Shown: positions 29,959 to 45,355, numbered from the stretch's first letter. The stretch: DNA of 64,000 bases from Polycladomyces abyssicola (GCF_018326425.1 NZ_AP024601.1:1-64000); one strand, 5' to 3'. The notes: generated by a model not told the origin, from the letters alone. Made by a program: numbers and translations.

Positions 29959-30375
29959 ATGGATTATCGACATGCACTGGAGAAATTGAAGGCAAACGGG
30001 TATAAATTCACAGGAAAACGGGAAATGATGGTGCAGCTGTTCGCAGAAGAGAATCGCTATCTGTCCGCTAAAGAAGTGTTGGACCACATGCAGAAAACTT
30101 ACCCGGGCTTAAGTTTCGACACGGTGTACCGCAACCTTTCTCTGTTCGAGGATCTGGGTATTTTGGAAGGGACGGATTGGGATGGCGAGCGGCGGTATCG
30201 CTTCCGTTGCGAAGGCGATACCCACCATCACCATTTGATCTGTACCGAATGCGGTCGGACACGGAAATTGGAGATTTGTCCCATGAACGCTATTTTGGGT
30301 CAACCCGAGGATTTCCACATCACCGGTCATCGTTTTGAAATTTACGGACGTTGTGTTGACTGTGACCAAAATTAA
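29959..30375 (+). CDS. zur: Fur-family zinc-responsive repressor Zur
   Basis: This 138-residue Fur-family regulator has the winged-helix part (KFTGKREMMVQLF, SFDTVYRNLSLFEDLGIL), the metal-sensing HHHHLICTECG segment and the structural-zinc cysteines in CTEC and CVDC. Zur rather than Fur or PerR is inferred from its place directly after znuABC and from the Zur-type operator upstream of znuA. With zinc bound it should repress this operon, including its own gene. Confidence 0.88.
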   Translation: MDYRHALEKLKANGYKFTGKREMMVQLFAEENRYLSAKEVLDHMQKTYPGLSFDTVYRNLSLFEDLGILEGTDWDGERRYRFRCEGDTHHHHLICTECGRTRKLEICPMNAILGQPEDFHITGHRFEIYGRCVDCDQN

Positions 30376-30864
<489 letters not shown>

Positions 30865-30890
30865 AGGAGAGCCTCTGGATGGATTTCCCC

Positions 30891-30919
30891 TTGACTTCTC
30901 GGCAGTTTACCCTTAAGAT
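30891..30919 (+). promoter_or_regulatory. Promoter of tRNA-Ser(CGA)
   Basis: TTGACT (30891-30896) and TAAGAT (30914-30919) are 17 bases apart, 32 bases before the tRNA. Confidence 0.7.
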
Positions 30920-30951
30920 TATGTAATGTCCAGTACATCAATCCGACCCGT

Positions 30952-31047
<96 letters not shown>

Positions 31048-31062
31048 CCAAGATGTGAGAGA

Positions 31063-31089
31063 GTCACCCCGTATTGGGGTGGCTTTTTT
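31063..31089 (+). terminator. Terminator of tRNA-Ser(CGA)
   Basis: GTCACCCC (31063-31070) pairs with GGGGTGGC (31076-31083) around GTATT, followed by TTTTTT. Confidence 0.85.
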
Positions 31090-31119
31090 GCACTCTCAAG
31101 TAGCAAATCCTTCCCCTCA

Positions 31120-31148
31120 TTGTAAAAGAGGACAAAATGTGTTACCAT
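31120..31148 (+). promoter_or_regulatory. Probable promoter of the SRP RNA
   Basis: TTGTAA (31120-31125) and TACCAT (31143-31148) are 17 bases apart and place the start near 31155, where the RNA's terminal stem begins. An alternative -10, TATAAG at 31148, would start too late. Confidence 0.5.
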
Positions 31149-31154
31149 ATAAGA

Positions 31155-31423
31155 ACCGCGCTAGACGGGGAACTTGCGGTGCCCTGTAACCCGCAATCCG
31201 CATTAGCGGGGTCGAATTCCCGTCCTGAGGCCTTCTCCGTGTGGGGCCAGGTCTGGGTAATCGATGTTGAGGATTGGGTCCTGCGCAACGAGAACTTCCG
31301 AACCGTGTCAGGTCCTGACGGAAGCAGCACTAAGGAAGACCTCTCGTGTGCCGCAGGGGTGCCTGATCTGAGTCGGTTGCCCAGGAGCCGCCCGGGCGGA
31401 AAGGTCGAAGGCGGGTGCGCGGT
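31155..31423 (+). ncRNA. ffs: Signal recognition particle RNA, large Bacillus type
   Basis: This is the SRP RNA of about 269 bases, which binds Ffh and targets membrane and secreted proteins. The conserved domain IV core is clear: GGTCCTGACGGAAGCAGCA near 31314-31332 with the GGAA tetraloop and the asymmetric AGCA loop. The Alu-domain features TAGACGGGG...GGTGCCCTGTAAC appear at the 5' end, as in B. subtilis scRNA. ACCGCGC (31155-31161) pairs with GCGCGGT (31417-31423) to close the molecule. The exact ends are estimated. Confidence 0.95.
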
Positions 31424-31435
31424 ATACATAAGCGG

Positions 31436-31475
31436 GAAAGCATGGTATCCCTGTGGGATGCCATGCTTTCTTTTT
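31436..31475 (+). terminator. Terminator of the SRP RNA
   Basis: A long stem GAAAGCATGG...CCATGCTTTC (31436-31470) with additional inner pairing TATCCC/GGGAT is followed by TTTTT. Confidence 0.9.
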
Positions 31476-31641
31476 ATGTGTGGCAAACACACGTCAAAAA
31501 AATTCCATTATTAGAAGGAAGATGCACTCAGAACGAGAATTAAACTGTAGGATGAAACGGTTGCGGATGGAAACGGAGAATACCGCTTCTCGGGATTGGA
31601 TAGACGGCGATTTCTGCGGCAAAGGGGGGAGGTGGCATGGG

Positions 31642-33075
31642 GTGCCCATCGGGTTTCATCTCGATATGGAGTTGAGGCAGTTAGTCGCCTGGTTGGAGAA
31701 GATGCCCCAAGCTGTCATGGTTGTGGATGACCGCGGATACGTCGTCGCGGTAAATCCGATGTTTTTGCATTCCATCCTGCGTGACAGGGAAGAAGTGGAG
31801 GGAAAACCTTTCGCCCAATTTGTCGCCATTCCCAATGAAGCGGTTGAATTCATTCACCATGCCAACGATACCTGTGTTTGGTATCGACAGATACACGGTA
31901 GTGTTATCGCAAAAGATGGAAGTTATTTTCCCACGGATGTGCAAATGGTCCGTGGTTGGGACGGGCAACGTCGATATCATCTCCTGTTTTTCAACCGAAT
32001 CATCCGGCAGGTCGAGCCACAATTGCTGCAACGCTTTGCCGATCATTTGATCTCCGATATCCATCTGGGAATCGTGCTGGTGGACGAACACGGGATTTTG
32101 ATGGAGATCAACAGGGCAGCATGCGATTTGTTCGGCGTTCAAAGGGACAAACTGATTCATCAGCCGCTCGATAAGTTGATGGCCCATGTATTGCCCGCAC
32201 AAGAGCAGCATGTGCTGGAAAATGCATTGACCGGCATCACGACCCGAAATGTTGCGACGACATGGAAGATTGGCGACAAACAGGTACATCTTCTGGTTGA
32301 CGCTCATACTTTGAGGGACGAGGCAGGTCATATCTTGGGAGCGTACATGGTACTGAAAGATATGACCAGCTTGCGTTTGTTGGAGGAACAAATCAAACGC
32401 AACGACCGTTTGGCGACAATCGGTCAAATTGCCGCAGGTACTGCTCACGAAATTCGAAATCCGCTGACTTCGATCAAAGGCTTTTTGCAAGTGATCAAGT
32501 ATGCCCTCAAGGAAAAAGGGCATGTTAAAGAACAGGGATATACGGAGATCATGCTCCGTGAAATCAACCGGATCAACAGTTTGGTCAGCGAATTTTTGCT
32601 CCTCAGCAAACCGCGCAACATCAAACTCCGCCCGCTTCAAGTCACTGATATTTGGAACGAAATGCTACCCATTGTTGAAAATGAAGCTATTTTACATAAT
32701 ATGGAAGTTAATTTTGTGACGGAACGCTCCGTTTTCCCCCTGATTGTAGCGGATAGTGAGCTATTAAAACAGGTGTTTCTCAATCTGTGCAAAAACGCGA
32801 TTGAAGCCATGGGGGAAGGCGGGATGCTGACCGTGCGGATCAGGTTGGAGGAAGCGGAACAAAAACTGGCTATCGATGTCCAGGATACCGGCCCTGGTAT
32901 CCCCTCCTATGCGCTGGACAAGATCTTTGACCCGTTTTTTACGACCAAAGAAAACGGAACCGGTCTCGGGTTGCCTGTTTGTCAAAAAATCATTCATGAA
33001 ATCGGAGGCATGATTCGCGTCTCCTCCAAAGAATGGGGAACCGTTTTTACGGTATTGATGCCGTATATCGATTAG
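31642..33075 (+). CDS. PAS-domain sensor histidine kinase, possibly sporulation kinase
   Basis: This cytoplasmic kinase of about 477 residues has two PAS domains (MPQAVMVVDDRGYVVAVNP and LGIVLVDEHGILMEINRAA), a HisKA dimerisation domain with the phosphoaccepting His in HEIRNPLTSIKGFLQ, and an ATPase domain with N box NLCKNAIEAM, G1 DTGPGIP and G2 GTGLGLPV. No membrane segment is visible, and no response regulator is adjacent. This resembles orphan KinA/KinE-type kinases that feed the Spo0 phosphorelay. GTG 31642 follows GGGGGGAGGTGG; in-frame ATGs at 31522 and 31666 are alternatives. A terminator follows. Confidence 0.85.
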   Translation: MPIGFHLDMELRQLVAWLEKMPQAVMVVDDRGYVVAVNPMFLHSILRDREEVEGKPFAQFVAIPNEAVEFIHHANDTCVWYRQIHGSVIAKDGSYFPTDVQMVRGWDGQRRYHLLFFNRIIRQVEPQLLQRFADHLISDIHLGIVLVDEHGILMEINRAACDLFGVQRDKLIHQPLDKLMAHVLPAQEQHVLENALTGITTRNVATTWKIGDKQVHLLVDAHTLRDEAGHILGAYMVLKDMTSLRLLEEQIKRNDRLATIGQIAAGTAHEIRNPLTSIKGFLQVIKYALKEKGHVKEQGYTEIMLREINRINSLVSEFLLLSKPRNIKLRPLQVTDIWNEMLPIVENEAILHNMEVNFVTERSVFPLIVADSELLKQVFLNLCKNAIEAMGEGGMLTVRIRLEEAEQKLAIDVQDTGPGIPSYALDKIFDPFFTTKENGTGLGLPVCQKIIHEIGGMIRVSSKEWGTVFTVLMPYID

Positions 33076-33145
33076 GATGTCTGGTAAATACTGTTCAATT
33101 GCTTTTCCGGTTTGCTCCCCCTGCGACCCTCCCTACCGAATGTTT

Positions 33146-33165
33146 GCCGCTCGTGCGGCTTTTTC
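33146..33165 (+). terminator. Terminator after the histidine kinase
   Basis: GCCGC (33146-33150) pairs with GCGGC (33155-33159) around TCGT, followed by TTTTTCC. Confidence 0.7.
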
Positions 33166-33168
33166 CTT

Positions 33169-33198
33169 TTGGAAAAAAAGGGCCAACTGTAGTATGAT
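33169..33198 (+). promoter_or_regulatory. Probable dnaX promoter
   Basis: TTGGAA (33169-33174) and TATGAT (33193-33198) are 18 bases apart, about 50 bases before the dnaX start. Confidence 0.5.
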
Positions 33199-33251
33199 GG
33201 AGTCGATAAATGATAGAGGGACCTCCCCGTACGAATACTGGAGTGATGGTT

Positions 33252-34955
33252 TTGTCGTATCGGGCATTGTACCGTGTTTGGCGGCCGCAAACCTTTCAGG
33301 ATCTTGTCGGCCAAGAACACATCACTCGAACATTGCAGAATGCATTGGCAGAAGGATCTTTTTCGCATGCCTATCTGTTCAGCGGTCCGAGAGGAACCGG
33401 CAAGACCAGTGCTGCCAAAATCATGGCCAAGGCAGTCAACTGTGAAAAAGGTCCGGCACCGGAGCCGTGTAATGATTGTCAAACATGCCGCCGCATCACC
33501 GAAGGCTCTTTAATGGATGTAGTGGAAATTGACGCGGCATCCAATCGTGGCGTCGATGAAATTCGGGATTTGCGGGATAAAGTGAAGTACGCCCCGACCG
33601 AAGTGCGTTACAAAGTCTATATCATCGACGAAGTGCACATGCTGACGACAGAAGCGTTCAATGCTTTGCTGAAAACGCTGGAAGAGCCACCGGGGCATGT
33701 GATTTTTATCCTGGCCACGACCGAGCCGCATAAACTGCCACCGACCATTGTTTCCCGTTGTCAACGGTTCGCGTTTCGTCGGATCGCGTTGCCGGAGATC
33801 GTCAATCGTCTTCGATATATCTGCGAAGCGCAATCCGTGGAAGCAGATGAGAATGCGTTGCATCAGATTGCACTGGCGGCAGACGGAGGAATGCGGGATG
33901 CATTGAGCTTATTGGATCAGGTACTGGCATTCGGAGGCCGGCAAGTGGATGAGGAAACGGTATTGGCAGTGACCGGTTCTGTCTCCCGTAACGAACTGGC
34001 GGGGATTTTGCGTGCTTTGGCCAACGCCGATGCCGGTGCAGCGCTGGAACGGGCAGATCGACTGATTATGGGTGGTTTGGAGCCGGAACGTCTGTTGCAC
34101 GACCTGATCCATGCCTGTCGGGATTTGTTGCTGATGAAGACTGCTCCTCAATTGCCAGAAGTGAAGGATCGGATTCATGATCAACTGTGGACGGAATTGG
34201 CGGAAAAATGGTCCGTCGGTCAATTGTCTGCGGTGATGGACGGCTTGATCGCTTATCAGCAACAAATGAAATGGACACCGCATCCGAGGATTGTCTTGGA
34301 GCTGGCTATTGTGAACGCATCGCAGTCAAACTCTGCGTTAAACGAGAAGGAGGCGGTCCCCTCTGATACGGTTCGTCGTCTCGAGGAACGAATCCGTCAG
34401 TTAGAGGAGCGACTTCAGGCCATTCAGGGACAAATTGTCACTCAATCACCCCAAACCGCGGGATTTCGTCGCCACGATCCTCCCCAAAAAGCGTCGACAC
34501 GTTCTGCCGGGGCGTCCGTTCAACAAGATCAGTGGAAGAGTTTGTTGCAACAATCCGACACAGAAACGTTCCGGCGTGTCAAGCAGTGGTGGCCGGATAT
34601 TCTGTATAAAGTAAAAGAGCGGAAAATCACGGTTCATGCATGGTTGGTGGATGGGGACCCCGTGATGGCTTCAAAAGACGCTGTTGTCGTAGCGTTCAAA
34701 AACAAAATTCACCGGGAAACCACGGAAAAAGAGACAAACAAATCGTTGATTGAACAGGTGATGCAGGATGTGCTGGGCAGCTCGTTCCGGTTGATCACGG
34801 TGATGCGTCAGGATTGGGATGCACTTTCCGACTCGATGACCGAAATGTCTGCCGCGGCGGAAGAGGGAAAGGATGCGGGTGCCTCCCCATCTGACGATGT
34901 CATGCAAAAAGCGGTCGAGTTGTTCGGTGAGGATTTGGTGGAAGTGGTCGATTAA
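33252..34955 (+). CDS. dnaX: DNA polymerase III subunits gamma/tau
   Basis: DnaX forms the clamp loader with HolA and HolB (holB at 45370). The 567-residue protein has the AAA+ core with Walker A GPRGTGKTS, four zinc-binding cysteines in CEKGPAPEPCNDCQTC, Walker B IIDEVHML, and SRCQRFAFRRI, followed by a tau-type extension with a coiled coil (RRLEERIRQLEERLQAI). I prefer TTG 33252, which gives MSYRALYRVWRPQ as in B. subtilis DnaX and follows GGAGTGAT; ATG 33246 is possible. ebfC and recR follow in the conserved operon. Confidence 0.95.
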   Translation: MSYRALYRVWRPQTFQDLVGQEHITRTLQNALAEGSFSHAYLFSGPRGTGKTSAAKIMAKAVNCEKGPAPEPCNDCQTCRRITEGSLMDVVEIDAASNRGVDEIRDLRDKVKYAPTEVRYKVYIIDEVHMLTTEAFNALLKTLEEPPGHVIFILATTEPHKLPPTIVSRCQRFAFRRIALPEIVNRLRYICEAQSVEADENALHQIALAADGGMRDALSLLDQVLAFGGRQVDEETVLAVTGSVSRNELAGILRALANADAGAALERADRLIMGGLEPERLLHDLIHACRDLLLMKTAPQLPEVKDRIHDQLWTELAEKWSVGQLSAVMDGLIAYQQQMKWTPHPRIVLELAIVNASQSNSALNEKEAVPSDTVRRLEERIRQLEERLQAIQGQIVTQSPQTAGFRRHDPPQKASTRSAGASVQQDQWKSLLQQSDTETFRRVKQWWPDILYKVKERKITVHAWLVDGDPVMASKDAVVVAFKNKIHRETTEKETNKSLIEQVMQDVLGSSFRLITVMRQDWDALSDSMTEMSAAAEEGKDAGASPSDDVMQKAVELFGEDLVEVVD

Positions 34956-35003
34956 AATAGAAGGGATAACTGCAGGCCATTGGGCCGATAGGAGGAATGG
35001 ACA

Positions 35004-35318
35004 ATGATGCGGAACATGAACCAAATGATGAAACAAGTGAAAAAAATGCAGGAACAGATGCAAAAAGCGCAGGAAGAACTGGGTAAAAAAGAAGTGGAAG
35101 GCACGGCAGGGGGCGGTGTCGTCAAAGTAGTGATGAACGGGCACAAGCAGGTGGTTTCCGTGGAAATCGCTCCGGAAGTGGTAGACCCGGACGATGTGGA
35201 AATGCTGCAGGATCTCATCACGGCCGCTTTCCAAGATGCCCTGAAGAAAACGGATGAACTGATCGCCCAGGATCTCGGTAAATTTACTGGCGGACTCAAT
35301 TTGCCCGGTTTGTTCTAA
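35004..35318 (+). CDS. ebfC: Nucleoid-associated protein YbaB/EbfC
   Basis: This 104-residue protein of the YbaB/EbfC family binds DNA as a tweezer-like dimer. It has the methionine- and lysine-rich N-terminal helix ([19 protein letters not shown]), [16 protein letters not shown] and a final [11 protein letters not shown], all conserved. B. subtilis calls it YaaK. ATG 35004 follows ATAGGAGGA. It sits between dnaX and recR as usual. Confidence 0.95.
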   Translation: MMRNMNQMMKQVKKMQEQMQKAQEELGKKEVEGTAGGGVVKVVMNGHKQVVSVEIAPEVVDPDDVEMLQDLITAAFQDALKKTDELIAQDLGKFTGGLNLPGLF

Positions 35319-35364
35319 TGGCATGGTTGCATCCATAAAATAAAGGCATCAGGAGTGCGTGGAA

Positions 35365-35961
35365 GTGTACGTACCTGAACCCATCTCCAAGTTGATCGAA
35401 GGTTTTATGAGGCTGCCGGGCATTGGACCGAAGACGGCCCAACGCCTGGCCTTTTTTGTATTGAAAATGGAAGAGGAAGATGTACTGGATCTGGCCAAGG
35501 CACTCGTTCGTGCCAAACGTGATCTGCGCTTTTGCGCCGTTTGCAATAACATCAGCGACCGGGAAGTATGTTCCATTTGCAGTGACAAGCATCGTGACCG
35601 TTCGACGATTTGTGTCGTGCAGGACCCCCGTGACGTGATGGCGATGGAACGGACACGGGAGTACAACGGGCTGTACCATGTTTTGCATGGAGCCATATCA
35701 CCCATGGAAGGGATCGGTCCGGATGAGTTGAAGATCCCGGAACTGTTAAAGCGGTTGGAAGATGAAACAGTACAGGAGTTGATCTTGGCCACCAACCCCA
35801 ATATTGAAGGGGAAGCAACCGCGATGTATTTGGCCAAATTGGTCAAGCCGTTCGGGCTGCGCGTGACCCGGATTGCTCATGGATTGCCCGTAGGCGGGGA
35901 TTTGGAATATGCGGACGAAGTGACATTGACGAAGGCGCTGGAAGGTCGCCGGGAGCTATAA
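35365..35961 (+). CDS. recR: Recombination protein RecR
   Basis: RecR acts with RecF and RecO in RecA loading at gaps. The 198-residue protein has the helix-hairpin-helix [16 protein letters not shown], a C4 zinc finger ([16 protein letters not shown]) and a TOPRIM domain ([33 protein letters not shown]), ending [17 protein letters not shown] 35365 follows AGGAG by 9 bases and gives exactly the B. subtilis length; GTG 35359 is the other option. Confidence 0.96.
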   Translation: MYVPEPISKLIEGFMRLPGIGPKTAQRLAFFVLKMEEEDVLDLAKALVRAKRDLRFCAVCNNISDREVCSICSDKHRDRSTICVVQDPRDVMAMERTREYNGLYHVLHGAISPMEGIGPDELKIPELLKRLEDETVQELILATNPNIEGEATAMYLAKLVKPFGLRVTRIAHGLPVGGDLEYADEVTLTKALEGRREL

Positions 35962-35986
35962 AGCATTTGTGTGAAGGAGCGTTTCC

Positions 35987-36967
35987 ATGCAGACACCGAT
36001 GATTTCCACTCCTCCCCCCATCGGGCCTCGTTCGCAAAAGCCTTCGGCCAAGGTGCAGTTGATATCCGCCTGGATGCTGTTTCTCAGCTTTCTCACGATG
36101 ATACCGATGGAATATGCTTCTTTGGACTGGGAAAAAACATCGGCGGGAACATGGCGAATCGTCGAAGGAGATCACTTGAGCCTGTCGCTGGCATTGGCCT
36201 ATGGTCTATGGGCATTGTGGACAGTGGTGGGAACCGGTGTTTTTCTGATTGCTGGCATCGTCAATCGGTTCGCCTACGAACGTTCACATGCAGATATCAC
36301 CTGGCGGGATCTGATCTACTTTTTGGCTTGGGTACAATGCTTGTCGCTCCTGCTTTCCCTTCCCTTTGAATTGTTTCCGGGAGTAGGAGGTAGTGTGAGT
36401 TTATTGTACCCGTATTTGCCGCATCTCATCATTTTGGGTCTGGGATTGATCTTGTATCGCCATCGCTTGCATCTGTTGGGATTTCGCCGTCCGAATTCCT
36501 ACGGATGGATGGTGATTGTCATCAGTTTGCTGTATGTGGTCGTCTTTTTCCAATGGATCGATCAATGGGTGACTCATCCCGTCGCTCGCTATTTCTCGTT
36601 GGAACTGGATTCGTGGCGGGAGGAAAGTATCTCCCAAGGCATTCGCCAGGCTGGAACATCCGGATGGGGTGCATTGGCCGGACAGATCGTGATGTTGGGT
36701 ATGATCGGACCCATTGCCGAAGAGATGTTGTTTCGGGGGGTTTTGCAGGAGGTATTGCGGCGTCGCCTCGGTGTATGGGTGAGTGTTTTGTTATCGTCCG
36801 TGTTGTTTGCGCTGTTTCATGTGGATGTCGCTTTGCTGGCGCCGTTATTGGTGTTGGGTCTCATTCTCGGATCTCTGAAGGCTGTCTTCCGAAGCCTGTG
36901 GGCGCCCATTTTGTTTCACATGATCAACAACACTTCATCGGTGATCATGGAATTGTTACATCGATAA
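35987..36967 (+). CDS. CPBP-family intramembrane metalloprotease
   Basis: This 326-residue membrane protein has about eight hydrophobic segments and the CPBP (CaaX protease and bacteriocin-processing) motifs: EEMLFRG (EExxxR, near 245-250), FALFHVD with the second His, and a later HMINNTSS. Such proteases act within the membrane; their bacterial substrates are mostly unknown, with roles in bacteriocin immunity and protein processing. The N-terminal 25 residues are proline-rich and cytoplasmic. ATG 35987 follows GAAGGAG. It is inserted between recR and bofA, where B. subtilis has yaaL. Confidence 0.9.
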   Translation: MQTPMISTPPPIGPRSQKPSAKVQLISAWMLFLSFLTMIPMEYASLDWEKTSAGTWRIVEGDHLSLSLALAYGLWALWTVVGTGVFLIAGIVNRFAYERSHADITWRDLIYFLAWVQCLSLLLSLPFELFPGVGGSVSLLYPYLPHLIILGLGLILYRHRLHLLGFRRPNSYGWMVIVISLLYVVVFFQWIDQWVTHPVARYFSLELDSWREESISQGIRQAGTSGWGALAGQIVMLGMIGPIAEEMLFRGVLQEVLRRRLGVWVSVLLSSVLFALFHVDVALLAPLLVLGLILGSLKAVFRSLWAPILFHMINNTSSVIMELLHR

Positions 36968-37072
36968 AAGTGGCGGTGTCCGATTACATCAAACCAGGAT
37001 CGTGTGTCGCCCCGCCCATCGTTCTATTCCCAAGTCCTCCTTCATATGCTTGTACCAAGGGGAGGGATGAAC

Positions 37073-37345
37073 ATGGGAATCAAATGGTGGATAATGGCGG
37101 GTGCTGGCGGCATGATCCTTTTTATGTTGCTCAGCCGGTCCGCTTGGCGACCGCTCAAGTGGATCTGGTACGGGGTGTTGTATACGGCGGTAGGGGCGGT
37201 TGTGTTGTTTCTGTTCAACCTGGTGGGTGAATGGATGCATTTCCGCATTCCCATCAATCCGATGACTGCCTTTATCACCGGTGTGCTCGGTTTACCTGGA
37301 TTGTTGTATTTGGTGATCGTTAAGGGCTTTTTATTGGGTGGATAA
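37073..37345 (+). CDS. bofA: Pro-sigma-K processing inhibitor BofA
   Basis: BofA is a small membrane protein that holds the SpoIVFB protease inactive in the outer forespore membrane until the signal for sigma-K activation. The 90-residue product has two or three hydrophobic segments and the conserved C-terminal block NPMTAFITGVLGLPGLLYLV. ATG 37073 is 6 bases after GGAGGG; ATG 37067 is also possible. Its place between recR and an rRNA operon is that of Bacillus bofA. It supports a spore-forming host. Confidence 0.92.
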   Translation: MGIKWWIMAGAGGMILFMLLSRSAWRPLKWIWYGVLYTAVGAVVLFLFNLVGEWMHFRIPINPMTAFITGVLGLPGLLYLVIVKGFLLGG

Positions 37346-37374
37346 AGATGGGATCATGATCATCAAAAAAAGTG

Positions 37375-37403
37375 TTGACGAAACATGTCGACCGTGATAT
37401 ATT
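37375..37403 (+). promoter_or_regulatory. rRNA promoter P1
   Basis: TTGACG (37375-37380) and TATATT (37398-37403) are 17 bases apart, about 210 bases before the 16S rRNA. Confidence 0.8.
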
Positions 37404-37467
37404 AATTGCTGTCGCCGATACGGACAGGATGTCCGGAAGGCAAACAAAAAAACCTCGAAAAAAAGTG

Positions 37468-37496
37468 TTGACAAGATCGAGTGAAAGTGATAAGAT
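37468..37496 (+). promoter_or_regulatory. rRNA promoter P2 and leader
   Basis: TTGACA (37468-37473) and TAAGAT (37491-37496) are 17 bases apart. Both rRNA promoters share the preceding context AAAGTG. The leader downstream contains CCTTGAAAACTGAA near 37564, resembling a boxA antitermination element. Confidence 0.85.
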
Positions 37497-37617
37497 TGAT
37501 CTTGTCGCCGCGCGAGAGCGCGGGAGGATGAAAGCGAGATTGCGAGAAGCGATCGAGCGGCGTTCCTTGAAAACTGAAGAGTGGAGGAAGGACTCGTCAG
37601 TTCTTCTTGAGTGATAT

Positions 37618-39182
<1,565 letters not shown>

Positions 39183-39326
39183 TACGGAGCTTTTAAGCGA
39201 AACGACTAAACGGTGTTTGTGCTGGCGAGTCTGGAATCCACTCCTCAGTTTTGAGGGAATGCCCCTCATGTTGCACCTTGAAAATTGGATACGGGAGAGT
39301 CAAGCATTCACAGGTAGCGAGTCCTG
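39183..39326 (+). other. 16S-23S internal transcribed spacer without tRNA
   Basis: The 144-base spacer has no tRNA. It contains CACCTTGAAAATTGGATA near 39281, a boxA-like antitermination sequence, and repeats part of the pre-16S context (CTCCTCAGTTTTGAGG), consistent with processing stems. Confidence 0.7.
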
Positions 39327-42264
<2,938 letters not shown>

Positions 42265-42331
42265 CTCACTCGCAGAGTGAATGCAGACAATCCCGTAACC
42301 AATTTTGAAGGTGTAACCAAACACCATATCC

Positions 42332-42451
<120 letters not shown>

Positions 42452-42462
42452 GGTCGAAACAA

Positions 42463-42492
42463 AGCAGCTCACCACATGGTGGGCTGCTTTTT
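42463..42492 (+). terminator. rRNA operon terminator
   Basis: AGCAGCTCACCA (42463-42474) pairs with TGGTGGGCTGCT (42477-42488), followed by TTTTTG. Confidence 0.9.
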
Positions 42493-42672
42493 TGTTTGAT
42501 TGAATTGTGCGCTTAACAGAGAGTGACATGGAATGGGTTTCAGCATAAAATAAAATAGAAGCGAAGTGTGGTTGTGTCTTGCAAAGAGAAGGTATGATCC
42601 ACCAGCGCCCTGGTGATAATGGGTAAAACGACAAAGACGAAAAGGTGGGTCGGCAGATTGCAGGAACGTGTG

Positions 42673-42846
42673 ATGCCCTTTCGTTGTATCGTGTGTGATC
42701 AGCGTCATTGGGACGGGATTACGGTAATGGAAGAATTCATTTGCGGGCGTTGTGAGCGTGAGATGATCCGCACACCCGTCGAACACGAAAAGTATCCGTT
42801 TTTCGTCGTTCAGATGCGGAAAATTTGGCTGAAAGAGCAGGCATAA
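42673..42846 (+). CDS. csfB: Sigma-G inhibitor Gin (CsfB)
   Basis: This 57-residue zinc-finger protein has two cysteine pairs, FRCIVCDQ and FICGRCEREM, as in CsfB/Gin, which blocks sigma-G activity at the wrong time or place in sporulation. B. subtilis csfB also follows an rRNA operon and precedes yaaO-tmk. ATG 42673 follows AGGAA by 6 bases; the frame is open back to 42613, with no ribosome site there. Confidence 0.85.
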   Translation: MPFRCIVCDQRHWDGITVMEEFICGRCEREMIRTPVEHEKYPFFVVQMRKIWLKEQA

Positions 42847-42918
42847 GACAACATAAAACAAATGGAAACGGGGACCTCTTCGTGTCCCTGTTTCTTTGTG
42901 TATGAGGGAGGGGAGAAT

Positions 42919-44343
42919 TTGCTCGACCATTTTCGGGCGCCACTGTATGAAGCGCTCTGCTCTCATTGTTCACATTCCCGTGGGAATTATCATGTCCCGG
43001 GTCACAAACAAGGTCGTGCATTTGATGAGGAGGGCCTCCGGCATTTTCGTTCCATTTTGGAGATCGACCTGACAGAGGTGGGGGCCTTGGATGATCTGCA
43101 CGACGCCCAAGGTGTGATTGCTGAGGCACAGTCGTTGGCGGCTGACGCTTTCGGTGCGGATCGGACGTTTTTTTTGGTAGGGGGCACCACAGCGGGTATT
43201 TTGGCGACGATTCTGAGCATCTGCCGACATGGAGATATGCTTGCTGTTCAGCGTCATTCGCATCAATCCGTGTTTCACGCCTGTCGTTTGGCAGGTGTTC
43301 AACCAGTGTATCTCGGCTCCTGTCTCGATCCGGTCACCGGATTGGACTGTGGAATCGATGTTGGGCAGTTAGAAGAAGTGCTTCACCGTTTCCCAGGGAT
43401 CAAAGGGGTGGTGATCACCAGCCCTTCTTATTTTGGCGTAGTACAACCCGTAAAAACCATCGCGGCGATCTGCCATCAATACGGTGTGCCGTTGGTGGTG
43501 GACGAAGCCCACGGAGCGCATTTGCCTTTTTCTGATCAACTGCCATTGTCGGCCATGCAGGCTGGTGCCGATGTGGCGGTGCAGTCAACTCACAAAATGT
43601 TACCGGCGATGACCATGTCGTCGATGTTGCATGTGAAAGGTGACGCCATTGATCCGGAGGATCTCGTCTCATGGCTGCGTGTCATCCAATCCAGCAGTCC
43701 GTCCTATCCATTGATGGCTTCGCTGGATCTGGCCAGGCGCTACATGATGACCCGTGGCAGGGAGGAACTTTCACGTGTCATCGGGGCTGCTCTTCGCCTG
43801 CGGGGGCGGGTGTCCAAGCTGGCTCATCTGGAACCGTTGTCCGCTAAGAGTCAAGATCCGCTGAAGCTGGCGATTCAGGCCAAAAAACGGATATCGGGCT
43901 ATCGAATGTTGGAGTGGTTGGAGCAGCACGGGATCTATGCAGAACTTGCTGATCATCAATCCGTCCTGTTCGTCTTTTCCATAGGGACGAGGGAAAGTGA
44001 TTGGGCGTTGCTGTGGGAGACCTTGCGGCGACTGGACCGGGAAATTCCCGATATGGCCGAAGAGAGTCCTTGGTCCGTCCCGGATTTGCGTGCGTGGACG
44101 CTGGCCGATCGACCGCTTCATGAGTTGATGGCGGCCAAGAAAACCAATGTGCCGCTCCGCTCTGCAGCCGGGAGGATATCCGGTGCAATGGTGGTGCCGT
44201 ATCCTCCGGGAATCCCGTTGTTGTTGCCCGGTGAGCCCGTAACAGAAGAAAAGGTGTCGTATATGGAACGAGTGGTGGAACGGGGTGGAAAAATTCGGGG
44301 GCTTTCCGGACGTTTCCCCTTTTCGCTATCCGTGTTACAGTGA
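42919..44343 (+). CDS. yaaO: PLP-dependent lysine/arginine/ornithine decarboxylase-like protein
   Basis: This 474-residue fold-type I PLP enzyme is the YaaO member of the Orn/Lys/Arg decarboxylase family. It has GNYHVPGHKQGRAFDEEG near the start, VDEAHGAH with the PLP-ring aspartate, and STHKML with the Schiff-base lysine. The C-terminal domain runs from about 340. The true substrate is unproven; B. subtilis YaaO has no settled substrate known to me, while the paralogue SpeA decarboxylates arginine. TTG 42919 follows GGGAGGGGAG; the frame is open further upstream. Next gene is tmk. Confidence 0.88.
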   Translation: MLDHFRAPLYEALCSHCSHSRGNYHVPGHKQGRAFDEEGLRHFRSILEIDLTEVGALDDLHDAQGVIAEAQSLAADAFGADRTFFLVGGTTAGILATILSICRHGDMLAVQRHSHQSVFHACRLAGVQPVYLGSCLDPVTGLDCGIDVGQLEEVLHRFPGIKGVVITSPSYFGVVQPVKTIAAICHQYGVPLVVDEAHGAHLPFSDQLPLSAMQAGADVAVQSTHKMLPAMTMSSMLHVKGDAIDPEDLVSWLRVIQSSSPSYPLMASLDLARRYMMTRGREELSRVIGAALRLRGRVSKLAHLEPLSAKSQDPLKLAIQAKKRISGYRMLEWLEQHGIYAELADHQSVLFVFSIGTRESDWALLWETLRRLDREIPDMAEESPWSVPDLRAWTLADRPLHELMAAKKTNVPLRSAAGRISGAMVVPYPPGIPLLLPGEPVTEEKVSYMERVVERGGKIRGLSGRFPFSLSVLQ

Positions 44344-44387
44344 ACGTAGTCATAGGTAATCAAACTGAAAAGATGATGGAGGAACGG

Positions 44388-45355
<968 letters not shown>

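Noticed and set aside
31137-31514. Open frames within 31137-31514 on both strands
   Set aside because: This interval is the SRP RNA with its terminator; the conserved domain IV and closing stem leave no room for a gene.
42862-42918. An extended N-terminus for the YaaO-like protein
   Set aside because: The extra residues are cysteine-rich and unlike the family, and the only good ribosome site is at 42905-42914, before TTG 42919.
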